From the NCBI GenBank assembly GCA_013815575.1, contig JACDFX010000078.1, positions 1 through 7,248 of the forward strand: a DNA stretch of 7,248 nt. Direction: 5' to 3'. This document shows positions 1-5,658 of this stretch, one piece after another. Below the pieces are notes generated by a model, which was not told where the DNA came from, ran no database searches, and saw nothing but the letters and a program-made list of their open reading frames with translations. How positions within the stretch are numbered: position 1 is the stretch's first letter; each line of letters starts with the position of its first letter. A program made the position numbers and the translations under genes. Origin of the DNA: Rubrobacter sp. (lineage in GTDB: Bacteria > Actinomycetota > Rubrobacteria > Rubrobacterales > Rubrobacteraceae).

Positions 1-471
1 GATATACGTGACGGCGTTCTGTTCGGCGTTTTCCTTGACCAGGATCGGGCTGTAGGCGGCCCCAAGGTCTATGGCCGCGTCATAGCGCCCCTGGACGGAT
101 TTCGCGTCGGCGCCAAGGACCTCGGCCAGCTCGCCGACCTTCTCGCGGGAGATCTCGTTCGGGATGGCCGTCACGTTCAAGCCCGGCTCGTTGTTCGCCA
201 GGATCTCACCGTCCCTGTCGTAGATGACGCCGCGCTGGGCCGGGTCCTTTACGGTTAGGGTGCCTGTGTTCTGGGCCATGACGTTGTACTCCTCGCCGGT
301 GAGGACCTGCAGGTACCAGAGGCGGGCGCCAAGCACGGCGAAGACGACCGCTATGAGCACGGCCAGCGAGACGACCCGGACCTGCATGTTGCCCTTGGTC
401 ATGGGAGGGGTCTCGACCCGCTTCTTTGCCGGGGCCGTCTCCTTCTTTTTGCGCGCCGGCGACCGTAGCAA
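1..471 (-). CDS. Class B penicillin-binding protein (peptidoglycan D,D-transpeptidase), N-terminal part, cut by left window edge
   Basis: The first 157 codons are present. A basic cytoplasmic tail (R7-K10 and K16-R18, Lys/Arg-rich) leads into one membrane anchor at about residues 33-49 and then RLWYLQVL, the usual juxtamembrane pattern of PBP2/FtsI-type proteins. Residues 80-94 read RGVIYDRDGEILANN, the hallmark start of the PBP dimerisation domain. The transpeptidase domain with its SxxK serine lies off the window. Family members cross-link peptidoglycan on the outer membrane face during elongation or septation; this fragment cannot tell which. The start is taken as TTG at 471: a GAGGGGGGG ribosome binding site ends 7 nt before it and a stop lies two codons upstream. 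The first in-frame ATG (402) would remove the basic tail. It follows the sortase gene by 36 nt on the same strand, so the two are probably co-transcribed. The family call is firm; the subtype is open. Confidence 0.9.
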   Translation of the reverse strand, partial: MLRSPARKKKETAPAKKRVETPPMTKGNMQVRVVSLAVLIAVVFAVLGARLWYLQVLTGEEYNVMAQNTGTLTVKDPAQRGVIYDRDGEILANNEPGLNVTAIPNEISREKVGELAEVLGADAKSVQGRYDAAIDLGAAYSPILVKENAEQNAVTYI

Positions 472-478
472 GCTCTAT

Positions 479-487
479 CCCCCCCTC
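479..487 (-). promoter_or_regulatory. Ribosome binding site deciding the TTG start of the penicillin-binding protein
   Basis: The minus strand reads GAGGGGGGG followed by a 7-nt spacer and TTG. This purine run lies in the 36-nt gap after the sortase stop and is a strong Shine-Dalgarno match at ideal spacing. It favours TTG 471 over the downstream ATG 402, which has no comparable site. Confidence 0.7.
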
Positions 488-507
488 GCGGTATTTGGTT
501 TCAACTT

Positions 508-1170
508 CTAGACGACCTTCTCGGCCTGCACGATCAGGCGCCGCGAATAATCCGGCAGCGTGCAGGTCTGCAACGTCACGATGTTACGCCCTTCTAACGG
601 CCGCGTCACGGAGACCTCGGTCGGCTCCACGATAAATTCCCTGAACACCTTGTAGACGTAGCGCTTCCCGGAGGCGTCGGTCACGAAGATCCTGTCCCCT
701 TCGCGGAGCTCGTTGAGGTCCCAGAAGGCAAGGAAGCTGTCCGTGCCGGGGTAGCCGAGCCGGTGCCCGGCGATGTACACGTTTGCCTCCCTGTCCCACG
801 GGTTGCCCGTGCCCCGCAGGTGAACCCCGGCGTATTTCTTGAAGGCGGCCTCGTTGGTGCCGCCGGCGTACGGGATGGTCGATTCGTCGACGCGGCTCAT
901 CTTCGGGATGCTCACCTCGAGCGTCTCGTCTTTAGGCCCCCTCGACACCTCCGCCGGACGCTCCTTGCGCTCCTTGCCGGCATCGGCGCGATCAAGCGAC
1001 TTCTCGACCTTCGGCGAGACGACGGGCACTTCGGGGGGCGCCGCGGTTTGGGCTGCCGACTCGACCTTGCCGGCGGCGGCGTCCGCGTCCCTGGCGGGGG
1101 AGCCCGCGAAGAAGGTGAAAGCGACCGCGAGGCCCAACCCGGCCAGTAGCAGGCTCATGACGTTCAGCAT
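508..1170 (-). CDS. Sortase, class E-like transpeptidase
   Basis: This 220-residue protein has a hydrophobic N-terminal segment (about 5-22), a variable Ala/Glu/Lys-rich stalk (about 28-85) and a C-terminal sortase beta-barrel domain (about 86-220). The catalytic histidine is visible in IAGHR (H136) and the catalytic cysteine in TLQTC (C203). A conserved arginine follows in SRRLIV (R210 or R211). The AGHR...TLxTC...RLIV pattern and the stalk length resemble actinobacterial class E housekeeping sortases; the class is my inference. Sortases cut C-terminal sorting signals and link proteins to the cell wall outside the membrane. No sorting-signal substrate is encoded here. The gene sits directly upstream of a penicillin-binding protein, which acts on the same peptidoglycan substrate. 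The ATG at 1170 lacks a good ribosome binding site; a better placed site lies before an in-frame ATA (1191), which would add a basic GRR segment before the anchor. Confidence 0.9.
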   Translation of the reverse strand: MLNVMSLLLAGLGLAVAFTFFAGSPARDADAAAGKVESAAQTAAPPEVPVVSPKVEKSLDRADAGKERKERPAEVSRGPKDETLEVSIPKMSRVDESTIPYAGGTNEAAFKKYAGVHLRGTGNPWDREANVYIAGHRLGYPGTDSFLAFWDLNELREGDRIFVTDASGKRYVYKVFREFIVEPTEVSVTRPLEGRNIVTLQTCTLPDYSRRLIVQAEKVV

Positions 1171-1188
1171 GGTATCCGTGCGGCGCCC

Positions 1189-1206
1189 TATGTTTCCCTC
1201 CCTCTA
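1189..1206 (-). promoter_or_regulatory. Sortase leader: strong ribosome binding site placed for an ATA codon, not for the ATG
   Basis: After an in-frame TAG stop (1206-1204) the minus strand reads AGGGAGGGA, then AAC, then ATA (1191-1189), then six more sense codons to the ATG at 1170. Measured from GGAGG, the spacing to ATA is 5 nt. To the ATG it is 26 nt, too far for normal initiation. Only a weak GGA lies close to the ATG. Either initiation occurs at a non-canonical codon or the ATG is reached some other way. Confidence 0.4.
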
Positions 1207-1249
1207 CGGCCCGGCCATCCGGTCCCCGACCGCTCTCATAACGCAACCC

Positions 1250-1255
1250 ATTGTA
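1250..1255 (-). promoter_or_regulatory. Candidate -10 box upstream of the sortase
   Basis: TACAAT on the minus strand matches the TATAAT consensus at five of six positions. It lies in the 110-nt gap between the membrane-protein stop (1281) and the sortase start. No convincing TTGACA-like element is found 16-18 nt upstream, so this is a weak call. If it is active, the sortase and PBP genes could be transcribed separately from the two genes before them. Confidence 0.35.
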
Positions 1256-1280
1256 TCCGAAAAGCCGGGGACTACTAGGT

Positions 1281-1829
1281 CTACTGGTTCCCCACGAGGA
1301 AGTATTTTCTGGCGAGCACGGCATCCGCGCCACCCCTATTTCCGCCGGTGGAACGCACTTCCACCGTGTACCTGCCGGCCGGCAGCGCTCCTCCCGCCCG
1401 CACCTCGAACGCCACCACACCGGAGACCCCGTTCTCCGAGACGGAGAGCCGCTCCTCCCCACCGCCGGCAACCCGGACCTCTCTACCGAAGAACCGAAAC
1501 ACCGCCGATGACCTGGCGGAGCGTTCCACCGCGGCGGTCAGCCGCCGCCCCGGCGGCAGGTCTTCGACCCGCAGGTACAACCGCACCACCTCCGTGTCCG
1601 CATCAAAGCGAGACGCGTCGCGGCGAGGGAACGGCGCGTCCCCCGTGCCGGCGGCGATGTCCTCGATCTCGGGGGCGTAGATCTCCTCACCCAGGGCGAA
1701 ATCGTCGCCGCCGGGAGCAAGGGCGACGAAGAGGACGGCCGCCAGAGGGAGCGCCAACACGAGGACTATCGCCCGGCCGGGGGTTCTTCTGGTCCTCTTC
1801 GGGGTCGTGGTGTTGGGCAGGTTGCTCAC
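1281..1829 (-). CDS. Single-pass membrane protein with extracytoplasmic beta-rich domain, function unknown
   Basis: I do not recognise this 182-residue protein. It has a short basic N-terminal tail (KRTRR around residues 11-15), one hydrophobic span at about 19-39, an acidic linker (about 41-65) and a C-terminal domain (about 78-182). That domain alternates hydrophobic and polar residues in a way that suggests a beta-sandwich. It ends with a GRYTVEVRS strand pattern, as in many Ig-like or copper-resistance-like folds. No catalytic motif, cysteine or sorting signal is seen. The charge pattern predicts the C-terminal domain outside the cell. The start is GTG at 1829, overlapping the stop of the upstream protease by 4 nt (GTGA), so translation is probably coupled. 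The sortase follows after 110 nt. An envelope role is inferred from context only. Confidence 0.75.
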   Translation of the reverse strand: MSNLPNTTTPKRTRRTPGRAIVLVLALPLAAVLFVALAPGGDDFALGEEIYAPEIEDIAAGTGDAPFPRRDASRFDADTEVVRLYLRVEDLPPGRRLTAAVERSARSSAVFRFFGREVRVAGGGEERLSVSENGVSGVVAFEVRAGGALPAGRYTVEVRSTGGNRGGADAVLARKYFLVGNQ

Positions 1830-2374
1830 GCCTCGGGGCTACCACCCTGCCTGGAGCGCTTCCAGATCAGGAGCGTCGCGGCGTTGTGGGCGGCGTGGGC
1901 GACCACGGGGGCGAGAAGGCCTCCGGTCGCCTCGAACAGGAGGCCGAAGACCAGGCCGGCCAGTACGGCCCAGGCGGTCCAGAGCAGGTACCGGCGGTCA
2001 GGGCCGACGTGCGCCAGACCAAAGGCGACCGAGGCGATCAATATCCCGAACTCCTGCTGCACCGCACCCCGGAAAAAGACCTCCTCCCCCACCCCGGAGA
2101 ATACGGCCACAAGCACCAACCCGGAGCGGTCGGCCCTGTCTACGAGGCTGGGCGCGAGCTCTTCTGCCAGCTTGCGGGTGATCGGGACCAGGCGGTACGT
2201 CAGAAGCGAGAGCGCGACGGTTCCGAAGGCGGTCGCCACGCCAAGCGCCAGGCCCGCTGCGGGACGCGAACCGAAGATGGGCAACTCCATTCCCCGCAGG
2301 CCGCACCAGATGGCCGCGGCAACGACCAGCAGGCCGTAGAAAATGGCGGCGAGGGAGACGAGGCGGGGTCCCAC
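1826..2374 (-). CDS. CPBP family intramembrane metalloprotease (Abi/CAAX prenyl protease-like)
   Basis: With the GTG start at 2374 the protein has 182 residues. It carries the three CPBP signature motifs: EEVFFRG (E97, E98, R102), FGLAH (F118, H122) and HAAHN (H160, H163, N164). The paired glutamates and histidines are the residues expected to bind the catalytic zinc within the membrane. Several hydrophobic spans surround them. Family members cleave prenylated or other membrane peptides, and bacterial ones are linked to bacteriocin self-immunity, pheromone maturation or sortase-associated processes; the substrate here is unknown. The same frame stays open to a TTG at 2473, but that codon follows a pyrimidine-rich stretch with no ribosome binding site and lies only 20 nt from the divergent gene. 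GTG 2374 has GGTAGG 6 nt upstream (2386-2381) and starts just before the first span. Its stop overlaps the next gene by 4 nt. Confidence 0.88.
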   Translation of the reverse strand: MGPRLVSLAAIFYGLLVVAAAIWCGLRGMELPIFGSRPAAGLALGVATAFGTVALSLLTYRLVPITRKLAEELAPSLVDRADRSGLVLVAVFSGVGEEVFFRGAVQQEFGILIASVAFGLAHVGPDRRYLLWTAWAVLAGLVFGLLFEATGGLLAPVVAHAAHNAATLLIWKRSRQGGSPEA

Positions 2375-2430
2375 GGCGTGCCTACCGGCGGGGCCGAACG
2401 GGGAGCGCTGCACGAGGGACCATAAGGCGC

Positions 2431-2437
2431 TATTGTA
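2431..2437. promoter_or_regulatory. Overlapping candidate -10 boxes for divergent transcription
   Basis: The minus strand reads TACAAT (2437-2432; five of six consensus matches), placed about 60 nt before the preferred protease start. Shifted by one base, the plus strand reads TATTGT (2431-2436; four of six), about 60 nt before the phosphomannomutase ATG. The two boxes share five positions, so polymerase could probably serve only one direction at a time. Neither has a recognisable -35 element, so this stays tentative. Confidence 0.35.
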
Positions 2438-2493
2438 CCGGAAGCCAAAATTGGCCGGCCGTTCCGAGAACAAGAGGAGCCCAGGGGTAGGAG

Positions 2494-3849
2494 ATGATCG
2501 ACGAGTCGATATTCAAGGCCTACGACATCCGGGGAACGTACCCGGAGCAACTCGACGAGGGCGTCGCCAGGGACATCGGCCGCGCCTTCGTCAACCACCT
2601 CGGCCTCTCGGGTTCGCGGGTGGTCGTCGCCCGGGACATGAGGCTCTCCGGGGACGACCTTCAGGAGGCGTTCATCGGGGGGGTCACGGAGGCCGGGGCG
2701 GACGTGCTCGACCTCGGGATGGTCTCGACCGACGCGCTGTACTTCGCGGTTGGACATCTGGAGGAGCCAGGCGGGGCCATGATCACGGCCTCCCACAACC
2801 CCAAGAACTACAACGGCTTCAAGCTCTGCCGGGAGAAAGCCATCGCGCTCTCCGGCGAGTCGGGCATCGGCCAGATCAGGGACCTCATCACCTCAGGTAA
2901 GCTCCCCGAACCGGCCGAGTACCCCGGCTCGGTTGAGCGAACCGACATCGCCGAGGACTACGCGGAGCACTGCCTGAACTTTATCGAGACGGAAGGTTTG
3001 AGGCCGCTCAAGATCGTCGTTGACGCCGGCAACGGCATGGCGGGCAAGATGCTTCCGCCCCTCTTCGAGAAGCTGCCCTTCGAGTACGTCCCGATGTATT
3101 TCGAGCTTGACGGCTCCTTCCCAAACCATCCCCCAAATCCAATAGAACCCGAGAACGTCAAGGAGCTTCAGGAACGGGTGCGCTCCGAGGGCGCGGACTT
3201 CGGGGTTGCCTTCGACGGGGACGCCGACCGCTGCTTTATCGTGAACGAGAAGGGCGAGACCATCGACGGCGACATCCTAGCCGCCCTTATCGCCAAGAAC
3301 GTGCTGGAGAAGGAGCCAGGGGCCACCATCATTTACAGCGCCGTTTGCTCCAAGGCCTTCCCCGAGCTCGTCAGGCGCGAGGGTGGCACGCCCGTTCGGA
3401 CGCAGGCCGGCCACTCCATCATCAAGCCCCAGATGCGCGAGCGAGACGCCGCCTTCGGGGGTGAGCACTCGGCCCACTTCTACTTCCGGAACAACTTTTT
3501 CGCCGACTCCGGCATCATCGCCATGCTCACGGTCGCCGAGCTCGTCGGCCGCCAGGAAGGGCCCATCTCGGACCTCATCTCCCCGATAGACCCCTACGTT
3601 CGCTCGGGTGAGATCAACTCCGAAGTCGCCGATAGCGCCGCCACGCTGCAAAAGGTCGAAGACCACTTCGCCGAGAACGAAGCCGCCAAGATGGACCACC
3701 TCGACGGCCTGACCGTGGACCTCGGCGACTGGTGGTTCAACCTCCGCCCCTCCAACACCGAACCCCTCCTCCGCCTGAACGTGGAGGCGAACGACGCGAC
3801 GACGCTCGAACGCAGACGCGACGAGGTTCTAGGGCTCATAGCAGATTAG
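2494..3849 (+). CDS. manB: Phosphomannomutase/phosphoglucomutase (alpha-D-phosphohexomutase family)
   Basis: The enzyme interconverts hexose 6-phosphates and 1-phosphates (mannose and/or glucose) in the cytoplasm, supplying GDP-mannose and UDP-glucose pathways for envelope glycans. All four family signatures are intact in 451 residues, the normal length. The phosphoserine loop TASHNP has S100. The Mg2+ loop DGDADR has D241, D243 and D245. The sugar-specificity loop GEHSAH (323-328) is the form seen in dual phosphomannomutase/phosphoglucomutase enzymes. The C-terminal phosphate-binding loop RPSNTEP covers 418-424. The N-terminal FKAYDIRG is also typical. The ATG at 2494 is preceded by AGGGG at 6 nt within a purine-rich leader. 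The gene diverges from the membrane protease and is transcribed alone; the next gene converges on it. Whether mannose or glucose phosphate is preferred cannot be read from the sequence. The manB symbol follows common actinobacterial usage. Confidence 0.95.
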   Translation: MIDESIFKAYDIRGTYPEQLDEGVARDIGRAFVNHLGLSGSRVVVARDMRLSGDDLQEAFIGGVTEAGADVLDLGMVSTDALYFAVGHLEEPGGAMITASHNPKNYNGFKLCREKAIALSGESGIGQIRDLITSGKLPEPAEYPGSVERTDIAEDYAEHCLNFIETEGLRPLKIVVDAGNGMAGKMLPPLFEKLPFEYVPMYFELDGSFPNHPPNPIEPENVKELQERVRSEGADFGVAFDGDADRCFIVNEKGETIDGDILAALIAKNVLEKEPGATIIYSAVCSKAFPELVRREGGTPVRTQAGHSIIKPQMRERDAAFGGEHSAHFYFRNNFFADSGIIAMLTVAELVGRQEGPISDLISPIDPYVRSGEINSEVADSAATLQKVEDHFAENEAAKMDHLDGLTVDLGDWWFNLRPSNTEPLLRLNVEANDATTLERRRDEVLGLIAD

Positions 3850-3881
3850 GTATAGGGCTCCAGGTAAAAAAAGAGTCCTCG

Positions 3882-3899
3882 GCCCTGCCCGGGCGGGGC
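3882..3899. terminator. GC-rich hairpin after the phosphomannomutase gene
   Basis: The outer arm GCCC pairs with GGGC, followed by a T-G wobble and a GCC-rich inner stem, giving about 7 bp around a CCGG loop. It begins 33 nt after the stop codon at 3849. No T-run follows on the plus strand. On the minus strand seven Ts follow (3872-3866) after a 9-nt gap. It may work as a factor-assisted terminator for the plus-strand gene or as back-up for minus-strand readthrough. Confidence 0.4.
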
Positions 3900-3991
3900 T
3901 AGAAAGGTAGGCGGGTAGCCCAGGCTACGCGGTCGTCATCGTGACGATAAACAACTTGAGCACGCAATCCCAAGAACAGGGAAACGTAAAG

Positions 3992-4018
3992 GGGCCGGTC
4001 GGGAACACCGACCGGCCC
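3992..4018 (-). terminator. Strong hairpin terminator for the BON-domain gene
   Basis: GGGCCGGTCGG (3992-4002) and CCGACCGGCCC (4008-4018) form a perfect 11-bp stem around a 5-nt loop, starting 34 nt after the stop codon of the minus-strand gene. On the minus strand it is followed by a broken T-rich stretch (CTTTACGTTT) rather than a clean T-run. The symmetry also lets it stop plus-strand readthrough from the phosphomannomutase gene. Confidence 0.65.
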
Positions 4019-4052
4019 TGAAAGCCCAAGACCTGAAAGCTTCGACCCCTAT

Positions 4053-4742
4053 TCAGCTAACGACGATCAGGTTGCGTACTTCGGTGACGCCCGCGACGCC
4101 CGCGGCGATCTCGCCGGCGGCTTCCCTGGCTTCCTGGGAGGGGGCGGGACCGCGCAGTTCCGCGACGCCTTCGATAACCTCGACGTTGACCCTTGGCATG
4201 GCCGCGGTGCGCGGGTCCTCGCCTATGCGGGTGCGGATGCGCTGCTCGACCTCTCCCTGGGCCTCGCCCACGCCCGCGACGCTCCCGCGGTGGTGCTCGC
4301 CGATCAGGGGCCCTGAGGCGGGATCGGAGTAGTCCCGCTCGGCCCCCGTGCGGTTGGGATCGTCGGGGCTCTGGTGCGCGGCGGTGCCGCCACCGCCGGA
4401 CGTGCCCGTGGGCGTGCCGCTGCCCCAGGTCTCGCCGCGCCTGCCCGCTGGACTGCCGGGATCGGGCGTGTGATGCCCGGTCGTGTCGGTGAAGGACGAA
4501 GAGCCACTATCGCCCTTGGAGCGGGACAGGAGAGCCCCTATCGCAAGCCCGGCCAGGGCGAAGAGCCCGTACTTGAGGAAGCGGGACGGGGCGGGCTCCT
4601 TCGAGCTCATGGCCGCCCGGGCGAGCTTCGCCTGGCTCTTGCCGACCTTCAGCGCCGCCTTGCCGGCAAGCTTGCCCGCCCCGGGGGCGACTTTCGCGCC
4701 GGCCTTCGCGCCCAGTTTGGCGCCCGTTCTCTTTTTCGGCAT
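4053..4742 (-). CDS. BON-domain membrane protein with Lys/Ala-rich N-terminal tail
   Basis: The 229-residue product has four parts. Residues 1-44 are a Lys/Ala/Gly-rich tail with repeated GAK units, like histone H1 tails. Residues 56-72 are a single membrane span. Residues about 75-155 are a Gly/Ser/Thr/Pro low-complexity linker. Residues about 163-229 are a BON domain, with the predicted helix EVEQRIRTRI, the strand NVEVIEGVAELRG and the ending VTEVRNLIVV. BON domains (as in OsmY) are thought to bind phospholipid or envelope surfaces and are common in osmotic-stress proteins. The basic tail predicts N-inside, BON-outside topology. The ATG at 4742 is well supported by GGAGG 7 nt upstream. It is transcribed alone from a sigma-B-like promoter (4783-4808), which fits a stress role, and a strong hairpin follows it. 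No enzyme motif is present. Confidence 0.88.
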   Translation of the reverse strand: MPKKRTGAKLGAKAGAKVAPGAGKLAGKAALKVGKSQAKLARAAMSSKEPAPSRFLKYGLFALAGLAIGALLSRSKGDSGSSSFTDTTGHHTPDPGSPAGRRGETWGSGTPTGTSGGGGTAAHQSPDDPNRTGAERDYSDPASGPLIGEHHRGSVAGVGEAQGEVEQRIRTRIGEDPRTAAMPRVNVEVIEGVAELRGPAPSQEAREAAGEIAAGVAGVTEVRNLIVVS

Positions 4743-4782
4743 GAATTGACCTCCATTTGGTTCCGAGTTGATTCTCTTGGTA

Positions 4783-4808
4783 ATACCCTATCACCCGCGC
4801 CGGAAAAC
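4783..4808 (-). promoter_or_regulatory. Sigma-B-type general stress promoter for the BON-domain gene
   Basis: The minus strand reads GTTTTC (4808-4803), a 14-nt spacer, then GGGTAT (4788-4783). The Gram-positive sigma-B consensus is about GTTTAA, N12-15, GGGTAT: the -10 element matches at all six positions and the -35 at four. The transcript would start about 35 nt before the ATG. The -35 element begins 4 nt after the stop codon of the upstream gene, exactly where a promoter for a separate transcript would sit. Confidence 0.6.
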
Positions 4809-4812
4809 AACT

Positions 4813-5658
4813 TCACGCGGATGAGACAGGCTGCGCTTCGGGGCGCAACTTCGGGGCCAGGGTGAGTCGGCGGTAGCGCATCCGGCGCTCGTTGAGCGGC
4901 TTCTCGAACTCCGCCTCGCGGGCGAAGTCCACGTGGCCGGTGGCGGCGGCCTCGACGAGGGCGGCGAGGTCCTCCTTCTCGGACGGGGAGAGGCCGATGG
5001 CATCGAGGTCCCGCTTTTTCTCCCGCTCGAAGAGCCGGACGCGGCGGGCGAGGGAGACGAAGACGCTGCAGGGTTCGGGGCAGGGAATATCGCCCTCACC
5101 CCGGTCCATCACGAGCGGCGTCTCCTCGTCCACGTCCCAGAGGGTCTGTTTGAGGCACACGGCGTCCTCGCAGCAGGCGCGGGCGGTGTCCTGCACCCCC
5201 TCGTCCGAGAGGCGCTGGACCCTCTTGTAGATGCCGCTCTGGCGGGCGGCGTTCTCCCGGTAGCTCGTCACCTCCAGCCGCCCCTCCCGGTGCGCGTGCC
5301 AGTGGACGACGCCGGCCGGGTAGAGGTAGTTCATAGCGACGACGAGGTCCACCGCGCCCGAGACCCGAAGCTCCCAGCCGCGTCTGAGGTTGGGTGAGCT
5401 CTTGAGCGGCCTGTACTCGCCGCCCTCGGTGGTCTTGGAGATCTCGCGCGCTTCGCGGGGGTCTTCGTGAAGCCTCAGATCCGAATTCCCCGCGTCCTCG
5501 ACGTGCCGGAGGGAGTAGATGCCCGGCTCTACCGCCTTAACGCGCACCTGGCCGAAGACGCGGCCTTCTTCGGCCGCCTCGACCCAGGCGGCGAAGGCTT
5601 CGCGGGCCGCCGCCGCGTCCGCCACGCCGGGGTGGTCCTCCTGGATCGTGCTAGACAA
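4813..5658 (-). CDS. DR2241-like [4Fe-4S] protein associated with a CbiX chelatase
   Basis: This 281-residue soluble protein resembles the non-chelatase part of Deinococcus radiodurans DR2241, which has a CbiX-like domain plus a stabilising domain and a 4Fe-4S domain; the match is from memory of the family. Five cysteines sit at C162, C163, C168, C193 and C197 (ACCEDAVC and CPEPC), enough for a [4Fe-4S] cluster. An HWHAH motif (H119, H121, H123) precedes them. Residues about 35-135 would be the stabilising domain, and the charged C-terminal third is probably helical. It probably supports metal insertion or electron delivery for the adjacent chelatase; the reaction is not known. The TTG start (5658) overlaps the chelatase stop by 8 nt and has AAGGAG 7 nt upstream, so translation is coupled. 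The gene ends 4 nt before the sigma-B-like -35 element of the next gene. Confidence 0.75.
   Translation of the reverse strand: MSSTIQEDHPGVADAAAAREAFAAWVEAAEEGRVFGQVRVKAVEPGIYSLRHVEDAGNSDLRLHEDPREAREISKTTEGGEYRPLKSSPNLRRGWELRVSGAVDLVVAMNYLYPAGVVHWHAHREGRLEVTSYRENAARQSGIYKRVQRLSDEGVQDTARACCEDAVCLKQTLWDVDEETPLVMDRGEGDIPCPEPCSVFVSLARRVRLFEREKKRDLDAIGLSPSEKEDLAALVEAAATGHVDFAREAEFEKPLNERRMRYRRLTLAPKLRPEAQPVSSA

Larger units (their letters stand above)
3850..4052. other. Convergent intergenic region, no gene seen
   Basis: This gap lies between the 3' ends of the phosphomannomutase and BON-domain genes. It holds four short inverted repeats: 3882-3899, 3915-3928 (GTAGC arms, CCAG loop), 3933-3947 (TCGTCA arms, TCG loop) and 3992-4018. 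There is no credible coding frame with a start and ribosome binding site, and no tRNA-like fold was noticed. Confidence 0.6.

Noticed and set aside
1204..1251. Tiny leader ORF (about 15 codons, starting near the TACAAT box) before the sortase
   Set aside because: Its ATG overlaps the candidate -10 box, so it would not be in the transcript from that promoter, and it has no ribosome binding site.
1281..1829. The unknown membrane protein as a sortase substrate
   Set aside because: Its C-terminus (FLVGNQ) has no LPxTG/LAxTG-like motif, no terminal hydrophobic span and no basic tail; its only membrane span is N-terminal.
839..2425. Long plus-strand open frame (528 codons)
   Set aside because: It lies antisense to the sortase, membrane-protein and protease genes, which have clear family motifs. 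Its translation is Pro/Arg-rich with no domain. Such frames are expected opposite GC-rich genes.
2375..2473. Upstream extension of the protease to TTG 2473
   Set aside because: The leader before 2473 is pyrimidine-rich without a ribosome binding site, the added 33 residues contain no family motif, and it would leave only 20 nt between divergent starts. Not fully excluded.
3911..4021. Possible short plus-strand peptide ending at the TGA at 4019-4021
   Set aside because: The frame has no ATG, only a GTG at 3941 without a ribosome binding site, and its 3' end lies inside the terminator hairpin.
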